Origin: Pyrenula massariospora
Taxonomy: Eukaryota > Ascomycota > Eurotiomycetes > Pyrenulales > Pyrenulaceae
Direction: 5' to 3'
DNA: 64,000 nt
Assembly: GCA_021030905.1 (NCBI GenBank)
Contig: JAGFMI010000001.1
Span: 558,001 to 622,000, forward strand
The notes under the pieces were generated by a model. It worked only from the letters and a program-made list of their open reading frames with translations, was not told where the DNA came from and made no database searches. A program made the translations under genes and the position numbers. Numbering within the stretch: position 1 is the stretch's first letter; each line of letters starts with the position of its first letter. Of this stretch, positions 1 through 10,634 are shown in pieces.

Positions 1-382
1 CACTCGTTTTTCAGGACTGCAGAGGGCGCGTTCAATCACAAGCCTGAAGGCTGTGGATTTGTCTAAGTGATACCGCTCTCTTTGTTTCCAATACAGAGGA
101 TCAGAAGAGGCTACGCGGAACGATATTTACGAATAGTCGTGGTTGCGCGGTGTACGCAAAGCTCGACGACATATAGCTCAAGTCAAATTTGAATTCTATC
201 ACTTATCTCCAGCTAAAAGGGGAGCTGCCCTCTGACCGACGCGTCAACAGAGATTCGGTTCAGCGCATAGTCGTCCGGAGAGCGCACGAGCCAAAAGAAC
301 GAGGACATCACACGCCATCGAGAAAGACCGGCTAGGACGGGAGAGCGAAGACAGCGAAGGGGAGCGGTGCGCTTGAGCGGAG

Positions 383-1459
383 ATGGCGGAGAAGATCTCA
401 ATCACCATCTGCGGTGACGGCGGCTGCGGTACGTCTTGAGCTATGCTTTTGCCTCACAGTGCGATTGAGCAGCACATACATACTCCTCTCAACTCCAACA
501 AATACCGTCATACAACCCCATCGCTGACACGGCAGCCCAGGCAAATCCTCCATAACCCTCCGCCTCGTCCGCAGCCAATGGACCCACGAGTAAGGTCCCC
601 CCCCTCCTCCCACTCTCTTCTCCCCCCAACCCCTTCCCCACAAACCCACCCCTAACACCCCGTCCAGATACGACCCCACAATCGAAGACTCCTACAGCGT
701 AACCCGCACCATCGACGGCCTCCCCTACCTCCTCTCCCTCACCGACACCGCCGGCCAAGAGGAATACCGCGGCCTCTGGGCCGCCTCGAACCTCAAGTCC
801 GACGCCTTTCTGCTCGTCTACGACATCACCAACTCTGCCTCTTTATCGCAGCTGAATTACTTTATGGAGATGATCAACCTGGAGGCCGAGCAGAGGGGGG
901 AGGACAACGAGATGCGAGGGGGGAAGGGGCAGCAACTAGAGAGGGCGCCGGTCAAGATCGTGGTGGGGAATAAGTGCGATTTGAAGGAGGGGCGGCAGGT
1001 GAGTGCAAGGGAGGGGCTGGAGTATGCGAGGGGAAATGGGTGTGGGTTTATGGAGACGAGTGCGCGGGAGATGGTGAATATTGAGGAGACGTTTGCTCGT
1101 AAGTCGATTTTGCCCCCCTACCCCTGCTTCTTGCTGGTGGGCTGATTGGAATACGTGGTGCAGTGATTGTCCGCCGTGTAGTCGAGTCGCGGAGGAATCC
1201 GGCCGCTGCCGCGACGCTGGCGGGCACCTCTTCCACCACCCATACATCCTCTACCACCAACAACAGATCTGGAGAACCGGGGGAAAAGGCAAAGGGACAC
1301 CATGCGCATGCGCCGAGTTTTTCGACCACGAAGCCGCTTCCGCCGTTGACGGAGAAGGAGAGGGATAGGGAGGGGGTGGGTGAGAAGGGGGAGAGGAAGA
1401 GGGGGAGTAGGAAGGGGAAAGAGAGGCGGGGGTGGAGGTGGTTGGTTTGTTGGCGGTGA
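383..1459 (+). CDS. Ras-family small GTPase (unusual Ras-like type)
   Basis: Exons 383-428, 541-589, 668-1098 and 1164-1459 give a protein of about 274 residues. All five G boxes are visible: P-loop GDGGCGKS split by intron 1, effector YDPTIEDSY after intron 2, DTAGQE, NKCD and ETSA, followed by the helix IEETFALIVRRVV. It should bind and hydrolyse GTP as a membrane-proximal switch. Between the switch region and NKCD there is an acidic/basic insert (about residues 105-125) that is longer than in classical Ras. The C-terminal tail of about 95 residues is Ala/Thr/Lys rich and ends CWR, so no CAAX prenylation box is present in this reading. The polybasic run before the end could still bind membrane. 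A further intron near the 3' end could change the tail. Classical RasA/RasB are less likely because of the tail and insert. Confidence 0.88.
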
Positions 1460-2732
1460 TGCATCGCGTTGGCATGCATCGGGTTTGGCTGGGGGGAGAA
1501 GAAGGAGACGGGGTGCCCACCCCGGCGGTGGAGGAAGGTTTTCCAGCGTGGCGTGGCGTGGCGTTTTGGTTCTGCGGGAGGATACGCTGACTTCTCTCGA
1601 GCAATATCTGTGCTGGTATGCGAGAGGATGAGAGTGGTCGGCAGCCAGGGGAAGCAACGCGAAGCGAGCCCGTGCGAAATGTGTACGAATGTGCTACTGC
1701 TGGGATAAACGGATAAAAAAGGAGGCCAGAACTAATTGTACTGTACTGTACGTATGTGTAATCGGTATAATGTAAAGTTAATCAGATAGATCGTCGGGAA
1801 ACGAGCAAGCAAGACAAGACAAAGAATACAAAGACGGGCACGCGCTGGCTGCGGACGTACGCGAACATGTATATGTATAACATTAACACCGTTTTCTTGC
1901 GCGCTCGAGAAAGGTAGCTGGTGTATTGTGTCGTGTCGTCGTAGCGGCGTCGTAGGCGAGGGGTTGTGGAATGTGGTGTAGTATATGTAGAGAGCGCACG
2001 GCGATGGGGTTTGATTTGGGCGGTGCTAAGCCAGAGTGATTGTTTCGTGGATGGATATAGATATGTGTGTGGAAGGGGGGGTTGGTGAGGAGATGGGATA
2101 GCTGTTTGCTGTTTGGCCCATGGGGGAGAAGGTTTGTGGGATGATTGATGGGTCGTGGCGATGGGGAGGCTGAGGCTGAGGTCGAGGTCGAGATTTGGAT
2201 TTTGGGTTCTGGAAACGTGGGTGTTGAAGTTGAGGGTGGAGATGGGTCTCGTTTAGATATTTGGTCGGCTTGATAGTTAGGGTTCCTGGCTTGACCTGGA
2301 TGATTTCTGGACTGCTGGCGGGCAGATTTGAAGGTCTACCAAGATGATATGCTGGTGGTTTTGCGTCGATGCGATGGGTTAGCTTGAAGGTCTCCCTCGA
2401 CGATCGTGAATGGCGCGTGGTTCTCTGTCCTGGATCCTTCGGAGGCTGGGTTGGCTGTGAATCAGGTCAGAGCGTGGGATGGAGGTTCTCAAACAGCTCC
2501 CCGTTATGTACTGAAGAGACTCGACAATGGCTTTGTCTTGTAGATCAGTCACTCAGGTCCTGTCGTCTGAGCAAACTTGCAGGGCAAGAGCAGCGACCTT
2601 TCCCACAAAAGTCACCGGTATCCAGTCCGCGGAAGCTGGGCAGGTGGCTTTGGGTGCGAACTCTCTCCATATTCACCACCAGCGTAAATACCTCAACTTA
2701 CCTTCTCCAGCAACCTCCCACCTCTCGTCAAC
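1460..2732. other. Intergenic, no gene recognised
   Basis: This 1.27-kb spacer lies between the 3' ends of the GTPase gene (plus strand) and the small membrane-protein gene (minus strand). It is G-rich on the plus strand around 2040-2260 and C-rich around 2700-2890. It probably carries the two 3' UTRs. I saw no open frame with recognisable protein features. Confidence 0.5.
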
Positions 2733-3173
2733 TCACTTCCCCTTTCCCTTCCCCTTCCCCTCCTCACCCCCCTCCTCCCCCTCTGCTTCACCTTCCCCCC
2801 CTTCCCCCGGTATCCTCGCCCCCGCCACACTCCCCTCCCACAAAAACCACCCCACCCCCACAATACTCACCATCACCCCCACCCTCATCACCCAATTCGC
2901 CGCCCGCCCATAGCTGTAGATCCAGCTCGCCAACCCTTGCATCAGCGGAGTGACAAGCTCCTGCCGCTCGCGCTCCAGATCCGGATTCATGGTGAAGAGA
3001 AGCGCGATGAGGGCAAAGAGGATGAGGGAGAGGAGGATGACGGTGAAGACCTGGATGCAGGCGAGGAGGATGGCGATGTTTTTGGTCGTTTGGAGCACCT
3101 CGAAGCCGGCCGCGACCAGGGGGGTGACTTGGTCGAAGGCCGCGTTGATTTCGCGGGAGTAGGGGATTCCCAT
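2733..3173 (-). CDS. Small membrane protein of unknown function
   Basis: The gene starts at ATG 3173 (MGIPYSREINAAF). The first hundred residues look like a real conserved protein: an amphipathic N-terminus, a strong hydrophobic segment at about residues 30-60 (IAILLACIQVF...LFALIALLF), a charged loop (NPDLERERQELVTP) and a second amphipathic or hydrophobic stretch. I recall similar short, unnamed membrane proteins in other Dothideomycetes but know no function. The C-terminus is uncertain. A consensus donor (GTGAGTATTG) lies at 2870, directly after codon 101. The unspliced reading runs into a polypurine tract and yields a Gly/Glu/Lys repeat tail that looks non-biological. Another strong donor-like site (GTAAGTTGAGG) lies near 2700, so the last exon may lie further left. 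Confidence 0.6.
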   Translation of the reverse strand: MGIPYSREINAAFDQVTPLVAAGFEVLQTTKNIAILLACIQVFTVILLSLILFALIALLFTMNPDLERERQELVTPLMQGLASWIYSYGRAANWVMRVGVMVSIVGVGWFLWEGSVAGARIPGEGGEGEAEGEEGGEEGKGKGKGK

Positions 3174-4197
3174 TTTTCTTGTTGATAGAGAGATGGACGG
3201 TGTAGAGTGTTCTTCGAATATGGAATAGATGAAATAGAGATATAAGAACAGAACACGGAATCAGAAGGGTAAAAATGACGACCGGTAAAAAAGTTGGAAC
3301 GTCGTTAGCAGAGATGCGCTGCCTTGTTTTGGTGATGTCAATGGCGGCTGAGGGGAGAGGGTTTTGGTGCGGGCCGATTTACTAAGTACATCTTACTACA
3401 ACTACGCGTAGTTTTTATGAGGAGAATGGGAGCCATATCTCTTGATTTGAGGATCTTTAAATATCAAATGGGTGTTGCGAGAAACGTTGGATATATTTCG
3501 GACGTTCGCGGAGCGAAACGGGATGCAGGTGACGCGAGTGTTTCTGTGCGCGTACAGAATGTGAGGTGCTTCAGGGCTTGAATCTGTTCCCGCGTGTATT
3601 TAGCATCCCTATCCACATACCTAGGTACTTCAACCTCAATTTCTCTAACGAACAAGCCTACTGTCTGTATATCTAGACCGTGGTTTAGATATGTTTAGCA
3701 TTCTCGAGCAGCTGGCTGGCTTGTCGGATGCGGTCGGACACCTGTGGTATCCCTGGCCGCCCAAAACGTGACGTGCTTTGCAACCTTGCTGTCATCCGGG
3801 GCCAACGAGGTCACCAGGACTCTGAAACACCGCAATATCAGGCTCAGAGCCAATCATGAGCTCCAAAATTATCTCCGACCGAGATGGCTCGACATGGATC
3901 TCAGTACATTTGGCCATCGCGAGGCTGACTTCTGCCATACTTGAGAAAAGAAAAAAAGCCTTGGACGCCTTATTGGGCTTGGGCTTGGGCTTGGACCAGA
4001 CGTGAACGATGAGTTTCAGTAGAGTGGAGGTGGAAAAGGCTGAGAACCTTTTGCTCGATGCAGAGTCAATACCGTTTTGTGTCTCTGAGTATTCCCTTTT
4101 CTCTTCTTTGCAGATATCCCTCTAAGTAGCACTACTTACAACCAAGATCCAGATCTGCGCTGTTGCTCAAGTAGAAGCAAATCGAGGCTCTCTTGCG
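3174..4197. other. Divergent promoter region
   Basis: About 1 kb between two divergent genes (minus strand from 3173, plus strand from 4198). It should hold both 5' UTRs and promoters. A short direct repeat, gggcttgggcttgggcttgg, lies near 3975. No protein-coding signal was recognised. Confidence 0.5.
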
Positions 4198-6069
4198 ATG
4201 TCTAACGATTCCCGATTAGCATTGTTACCATCAGTTTTGGCTTCCGAAGCGGCTCTTCCTTCATTTTCTCTCAACACCCAAATCCAAAGCCCATCATCTG
4301 TCAGATCCGTCGGACACAAGAGAGCCGAATTCGGGCAATCCCGAGCCACGTTTCCCAGATCTTTTCCGCAATTATGGAAAAGATGCCTCCAATTAATAGC
4401 CGATTCTTGGTGCATAGAAATCTCTACCTTGACCGTCAGTTTTGTTCTATACGCGGCCATGGTGATCATACTTCGAAAATTTGATCATACACCGTATTTT
4501 ACGTGGCCCTTGCCAATCAGACTAAACACTGTGATTGCATTTCTTTCTATTTCTTCGAAAGCATGTCTTATGCTACCAATAGCAAGTGTAATTACACAAG
4601 CGAGATGGATGCATTTCCAGCAAAAACATTCCCTTATTGACTTTCAATTCTTTGATGCGGCATCAAGAGGACCACTAGGCTCGTTCTACGTAATGTTCCG
4701 AGCACGGAATCCCTTCATCGTCTGTGCAGCCATACTTACTATTGGTGCAATAGGCTTTGAAGCGTCTGCTCAGCAAAGCCTCATTATCGGAACCTTAACC
4801 TACATCCCCAATCTCTCCAGTCTCCACAATATCCAGCCTGGGACTTTTAGCGACTGGTTGCGTGGACTACGTGACGTTACTGCAAACGGTTTTTGCAGTC
4901 TCAATCCAGGACGTTATGCGGCTCCAAAAAGTGCACTTGTCATGTGTGACAGTCCTCGATGCGTTACTCGCCCGTATTCAACACTAAGCTTCTGCTCAAG
5001 CTGCAACAATATAACCAGCCAAATCAATACTACATGTATGACAGATAATAGAATGTGCAATAGCACATTGCCGAATGGTCTAACCCTACATGAACGAAGC
5101 CATGCTATGGCTTTTTCTGCGATGGAAACATCAAACAGGGAGCACGACCCAGGTGGGACTTTTCTTGCCAACTTCACAGCATTAGGTGCTGTTTCAGCTC
5201 AAGAAGCTGCTTCTGAAGGCTACACGGCACGGCTGGCACATTCGTGTGAGATTCATCTGTGCGCAAGGATTTTCGAAGCATCGACTTTTGGAAGCACGGG
5301 ATACTCTACGGAAGAGTGTGAACTGGCGCAGATTGGTGAAACAACGACAACAGTCAACAAAAATGTCACGACATACAACATTGTAGTCCCGAACGGCACA
5401 AACATGTCGCCGAATCCTGATTCAGAAACATTAGGGATCTGTCCGAGACCGACCGGCAGCGGAGAGTGGCACAGTTCTCTGCCTGGATTCACAGCCGATT
5501 CTCCGAGTGTCGAATCTTTACGAGCATTCTTTGTATCCATGTTCAATCGTACCATTGAAAGAGAAGAGAGTAACCCCACGATCGATGTATTTAACCAATC
5601 AGTAGATAAAACTCTCTGGACCAACATACTGAATTGTTCGTTCGGAGGACATACCACATTTGACGCGTTTCCAATGACATTGGACGATTTTTTGCCAAGC
5701 CTAGCATCATTTTTCCGAGAGCTATGGGTTCAAAAAGAGAACAGCTTTGCCAGCGTTGGAAAACCTTACAACACAAGCACGACGATCCACGTTCAATGGA
5801 AATGGCTGATCTTCCCGCTTGTTCTCGAGCTCTGGGCTATGGTGTTACTACTCATGGTGGTCATCACAACAAAAAGACGGCATATGCCGATCTGGAAGAC
5901 CAGCACAATAGCCACGCTGGCACACGGCGTCGATATTGCGGACGTGGCTGTCGACCTAGCAAGAGTAGAGAAGGTCAGCCAACTTGATGAGATGGCCAGA
6001 TCGCAGCAATTTCAGCTCAGAGCCACTGCACGAGGGTATAGGCTTGTTAGATGTGAGGACAATCAATGA
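4198..6069 (+). CDS. DUF3176-family membrane protein
   Basis: A single uninterrupted frame of 623 residues with an in-frame ATG at 4198. The family hallmark is at about residues 70-170: an entry helix (WCIEISTLTVSFVLYAAMVII), a Pro-rich turn, a second helix (IRLNTVIAFLSISSKACLMLPIASVI), then the conserved block ending DFQFFDAASRGPLGS. A third helix follows (PFIVCAAILTIGAIGFEA). Next comes a large outer domain of about 340 residues with many NxS/T sequons (NIT, NTT, NST, NFT, NVT, NGT) and paired cysteines. A last helix (WLIFPLVLELWAMVLLLMVVI) precedes a short cytosolic tail (KRRHMPIWKTSTIATLAHG). This is the classical DUF3176 layout. The function of the family is unknown; such proteins are abundant and variable in Pezizomycotina, which suggests surface or sensing roles (inference). 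Confidence 0.9.
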   Translation: MSNDSRLALLPSVLASEAALPSFSLNTQIQSPSSVRSVGHKRAEFGQSRATFPRSFPQLWKRCLQLIADSWCIEISTLTVSFVLYAAMVIILRKFDHTPYFTWPLPIRLNTVIAFLSISSKACLMLPIASVITQARWMHFQQKHSLIDFQFFDAASRGPLGSFYVMFRARNPFIVCAAILTIGAIGFEASAQQSLIIGTLTYIPNLSSLHNIQPGTFSDWLRGLRDVTANGFCSLNPGRYAAPKSALVMCDSPRCVTRPYSTLSFCSSCNNITSQINTTCMTDNRMCNSTLPNGLTLHERSHAMAFSAMETSNREHDPGGTFLANFTALGAVSAQEAASEGYTARLAHSCEIHLCARIFEASTFGSTGYSTEECELAQIGETTTTVNKNVTTYNIVVPNGTNMSPNPDSETLGICPRPTGSGEWHSSLPGFTADSPSVESLRAFFVSMFNRTIEREESNPTIDVFNQSVDKTLWTNILNCSFGGHTTFDAFPMTLDDFLPSLASFFRELWVQKENSFASVGKPYNTSTTIHVQWKWLIFPLVLELWAMVLLLMVVITTKRRHMPIWKTSTIATLAHGVDIADVAVDLARVEKVSQLDEMARSQQFQLRATARGYRLVRCEDNQ

Positions 6070-7197
6070 ACTATTGGTCTCCATCGCTTTATGAACTCAG
6101 GCATAGTCCTTAAATCGCCTTTGGGACGGAGATGAAAAGCCTTTTCGAGAACAGAGGACCTCACAGTGGTCCCTCGGGCTCAACAAATGCGTTCTGATGA
6201 CTTAAATCAACTCAGTATGAAAGGTGAGTAATGGTGTACTCGCGGTGTTTCGGTGGAAAAGCCAAAACACGCTGGGAGTATTGGAGTGGTACGCTCTGTT
6301 CATGGACTTTCCTTGGCTTCGTGTCGTAGGTGGGATTTCCGAAGCGGCTCAAGAGCGGTCCAAATAAGCGCCGACCGTTTACCCACCTATTCTGCGATTC
6401 TCAACCTACCCTCGTGCCATGGGTCAGCAACCTTCTTTTCATGCTCAGCAGTATTATGGCGTGACCTCCTAATCTACGGCTCTGTTGAAGCTAATCGTTG
6501 AACGCATGGTGTCACCATCTCTCAAGATGGCAGTGCTGCATCCTGTTCTTCTTGCAGGTCACCACAGCCTCCCACGGTCTCCCACGACGAGTTTCAAGTT
6601 AAACCCAAGGCTGGGTAGGGCAGATCGTGGCACACCTCACTAGCTAACAATCGGAACGGGATGTGCCACGATTCTTGCTCCCTAGCCTCGACCCGCAGCG
6701 CTCTGGTTGGCGACGAGGAGCACGCCGTTACTTTGGCCCCACAGTCCTTCAACGCACGGCCTGCCAATCACCACTTACCCGTGGAGCTTGTCCCCTTGTT
6801 CGTGTATCCCTTCAAATTAGATGATGCTACGCCGCACTCGGGACCTATAGAGATCTATCAAATGGTGACCGTCTGGGGGCGAAATAGGCCTAGAAGGCAT
6901 CAATTACGCCGCCTTCGGGGTGCGCCGCAAACCTACAGGGAATATTATGTATGTTGATAGACCAAGCCTCAGCTGGACGGCGTCAGATCCGATACACCCT
7001 TAGATACAAAATCATGAAGAAACCCGTAAAGGTCATGGCTGACTTTCTTGAGCTCCTTTCAACATCTCATCTTTGGCAAAATCAATTGAACATTGGGGGA
7101 TACTACGCGAGGTTGATATGAAAGTGCCAGCACAAAATCAAAGTAACCTCTAAATTGACCGCTATAGGTTGACATTTAGTCCGATTGCAGCATTACA
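6070..7197. other. Intergenic, no gene recognised
   Basis: 1.1 kb between two same-strand membrane-protein genes. It contains only short frames without recognisable domains. It presumably carries the 3' UTR of the left gene and the promoter of the right one. Confidence 0.45.
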
Positions 7198-9296
7198 ATG
7201 GCTGTGAAGCAGCCGGGTCGAGGGGTTGTTAATGAGAAAACCTCTGAGCGGGCACCTCTTACTGGCGACGAAGGCCTTGTTGAAGCTTTTAAGCCAACGT
7301 CACGATCCCAGCGTATCATGAAAGGCGCAAAGCGAGATTTGCTACTGGCGGTGTCTCTCATGAGTCTGCCCATGTTACTCGCGATCGTCCTGCTTGGCCT
7401 CATCTACGGGCTTCGTGCATCCAGGAATGATGGCACCACCTATGCAAAAGACCTGAACGGACCTAGTTATACGCTTGGAGATGCTTTCTACGTACAGATC
7501 GCCTCTACGAAACTAGCCTACATATCCTCTCTTTCTTCGACGTTCGCGCTTGGCCTCGTTCCCGTTGCGCTATCGCCGCTATCATATCTGGCAGCACTCA
7601 AGCTACAGAAAGCCTCAGACTCTGGTGATGCCCGCAGGCTACCATCGCCATTTCAGTTCCAGCTCCTCATTACGCTCCGGAGTGGAACATGGCTCGAACT
7701 CTTGCGCTTTCTCAAGTACAGGTTCTCCTCTAGCAAGAAGAGGGTTGCAACAGTGCCAGTGTTGACTTCTGCAGCGGTGTCACTTGCCTCAATGCTGTTT
7801 CTGGCTTTCCTAATCATCCTTGCAGACACATGGTTGCATCTTGCCATGACCGATGTTCAATACACACAATCAGTAAGACTATTCAACACCCTATTGGTTC
7901 GTGGCGCTGACAGTGTTTGATGCAGGCCTTTGCACCACTGGAATCACTGGAGGCATTTGCCCCTGGCCGAGGCCTGTCTCAAACATGTCTAAATCACTCA
8001 TCGGCAATTGGCTTCCAAAGCAGCCTCGCTGGCTGTCTCTATGATGGCGGAGGGAGCGCCACCGCACTCGTATTGAAAAATTTCAGTTCATCATACCTCA
8101 CACTTGCCGGGCAATCCCCCAACACTTCTTTCGCTTCCTGGAATGGAACGACGGTTCTAGTTCCTGCACAACAGCCATCATATCTGGACTGGAGTGCAAC
8201 GAGTTACGGATCTAGGACAACGTGCAAATCTATCACTATGACTTGTTCACCAAAGCAGATTACCGCCGTAGCTGACGCTGACATTGACGAGACATTCAAC
8301 TGCAAACCGACAGGTGTAAATATCTCATCATCTTTTTACTCGCACTATGGACTAAGCGGTACTGGCTATGGCTTGAACTACACCTTCTTCAACGGACCTG
8401 AAATGCAAGATGAGCTTGACAGTGATAACGTAAGAAACTACACAACAGCTGTTCCGCATCTATATTGGGTGAACGTATTCTCGATCTCTGCCGCACCAGG
8501 TGATGCTGAGCCAGTCAACAAAAGCGATGAGTACGGGCTGACATGGCGTCCTACGCTTGGTGTAACAAGTTTGCCGGATGGTACAAGCGCTGGCATTTTC
8601 GCGTGTCACACTGACTTATACGACGTGGACTACAGCTGGACGCAAGGCCAACTGGCTGAGATTTCATTTTCTCAGCTCATGAACACGACAGCCGCGGTTC
8701 CATTTGGCCAGGCCATATACACTGGTACCATGAGCAACGGCTCGGGGACTGCCTCCAACAACCTTGGAAATGGTCTCAACGTGGCGGCTGCTCAAGCCAA
8801 ATCCCCGCAGGATTTCGCGGACCGGTTCGCCAAGACCTTTGACGAAACGGTGCTCGGGCTCGTGTCGGGGACGCTGCAAACAAGGCCTGCGGAGAATGCG
8901 GAGCAGCGGACGACGAGGCTGGTGGCACGCATACCTCGAGCGCCGTTTGTGGCGTTGATCGTGACGCAGTTTGTCCTGACCGGCGTTGGGGCGTTGGCGG
9001 TATTTTGGGCCGTGTTTTTGATTCCCTACGGCGTACGGGACACCCAGGCACGGCTTGGGCTTGGTGCTGTGGTTGCAGCATTGTTCGAGCGGGAAGGTCT
9101 CAATGCTACGGCGACGAGTGTGGACGAGATGTTTGCGGAGAGAAGAGGGATGGCCAGCTCAAGGGTGGCGTTGGTGAAGGAAAGTAGCGGCGAGAGACGT
9201 CTGAGGCGGTTAGATGTTGTGGAAGAGGGTGAGGATGAGAAGGACGATGCGAGCCAAGATGCTGCAGGAGTTACCCCGGTGACAAGGACTCGATGA
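7198..9296 (+). CDS. Large membrane protein with glycosylated ectodomain
   Basis: Two exons, 7198-7872 and 7926-9296, separated by a 53-nt intron (donor GTAAGACT, acceptor TGCAG), encode 681 residues. The layout is a cytosolic N-terminus of about 45 residues, then a strong helix (LLLAVSLMSLPMLLAIVLLGLI), further hydrophobic segments around residues 105-130 and 190-215, a Ser/Thr/Asn-rich outer domain with sequons NHS, NFS, NTS, NGT, NYT and NTT and several cysteines, and a final helix (FVALIVTQFVLTGVGALAVFW) with an acidic cytosolic tail. Such multi-helix proteins with a large glycosylated outer domain are common but unnamed in Pezizomycotina. The shape resembles the neighbouring DUF3176 protein, though the DUF3176 signature itself is absent. 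No enzymatic motif was seen. A nearer acceptor at 7911-7913 is also in frame but would make a 41-nt intron. Confidence 0.8.
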
Positions 9297-10336
9297 CAAG
9301 AGCCAGACTAAGTGCGACCTTCTGAGGGGGATTCCTGTCTCTCTGTGCATCGGCGTCTTGCGTCTGGTCTGCCCTCACCCATCGTAGTCACCACCGATCC
9401 AATATCGCCATCACACAAGCACAGCGAAAGCTACCCCAAGCGTCATCTCTTCAAATGAACAGATGTCCTTCTCTTTTAAAAACCTCACAACCGCGGCTTA
9501 AAATCTCACAGCAAAAATACTGTCTCTTTCCCAAATTTCTCCACCGTTTAGCGCAAATCGTGCAGCAGTACCTATCCACATACAGAACAGAATGCGACCA
9601 TGATGAACCAGACCCAAATGGCAGATAAATCTGATCCACCAACAACATCGACGCTTCTCACACGACCTCACTATCCAACACCACACCTAATGCGAAAACA
9701 TAACACACATATAACCGCTTTCTCCCTTCCAAAAGTCAAAACAGCATCAAGAAACCCCCATGAAATCTCCCCAGCGCCCCCCCGGACCCCTTCTCTTTGA
9801 CCCGTAAATCTGCATACGCTATACGCTACACGCCATGCTGCTCTCCCGCGCTTTTCTTTTGGCCGTACCGGACGGGACGGGACGGGACGGCGACAACACA
9901 ACGCAACGGATTCAATTTGAAGAGAGAGAGTAAGAGAGAGAAGGGAGGCTTGAGGCTTGACTGTTAGTTCGGACGGCGATTTCCCCGTGGGTTAAAGATT
10001 GAGGATGGTAGGTAGCTAAGCCGGCAGGCGGCAGGGGAGGGAAGGGGATGGGAGGGATGTACAGCACCTACATACCTACCTAGCTAGGACGCTCGAGGGC
10101 GAAGGCGGAGTTAGGAGGAAAGATACTCGCAAAAGAGCGGGGGTAGGAGGGAGAATAGAATAAATCAGGGGAGTAGAGTATTGACGGTGAAAAGAGGTAG
10201 TCGAAGGGTATGATTTTGTCTGTGGCCGGGAGTTTGGAGGGGGGGTGGGTTGAGATGGCCCTGCAGTAAAATGAAGATTGTCTTTGGCCTTGTATTTTGT
10301 TCTTTAGTGTTTGTGTTTTGAGACGGGGGTCGTGAG

Positions 10337-10358
10337 TATTGATATTGATATTGATATC
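10337..10358. repeat. Hexanucleotide microsatellite (attgat)n
   Basis: Three to four tandem copies of a ttgata unit, in an untranslated spacer. Confidence 0.75.
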
Positions 10359-10426
10359 GTCATGTATGTCTATACAATACATACGCGCTCGCGGCCACCC
10401 GTCAGTCAAGGAAATGCTTGAATAGT

Positions 10427-10448
10427 GACCTTGACCTTGACCTTGACC
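10427..10448. repeat. Hexanucleotide microsatellite (gacctt)n
   Basis: Over three tandem copies of gacctt, in the same 3' spacer. Confidence 0.75.
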
Positions 10449-10634
10449 GGTCTCATTTCCTTTCCAAAAACAAAAGGGTCATACGCCGTCAAGATGAAAG
10501 CCCCAAATAACTGTTAGGGAATAAAAGTTCCGAAAAATCAGAAACCCTAAATTTTAAAGGATGGAATCTAACCATCCCTCCGACCCAATTTCCCCTTCTA
10601 TCAATCATTCGCAAAAATACATACATCAACAACG

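Larger units (their letters stand above)
9297..10634. other. Convergent 3' region with short tandem repeats
   Basis: 1.3 kb between the 3' ends of two convergent genes. It contains two short tandem repeats, an (attgat)n run at about 10337-10358 and a (gacctt)n run at about 10427-10448, plus homopurine stretches at 9925-10260. No coding signal was recognised. Confidence 0.5.
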
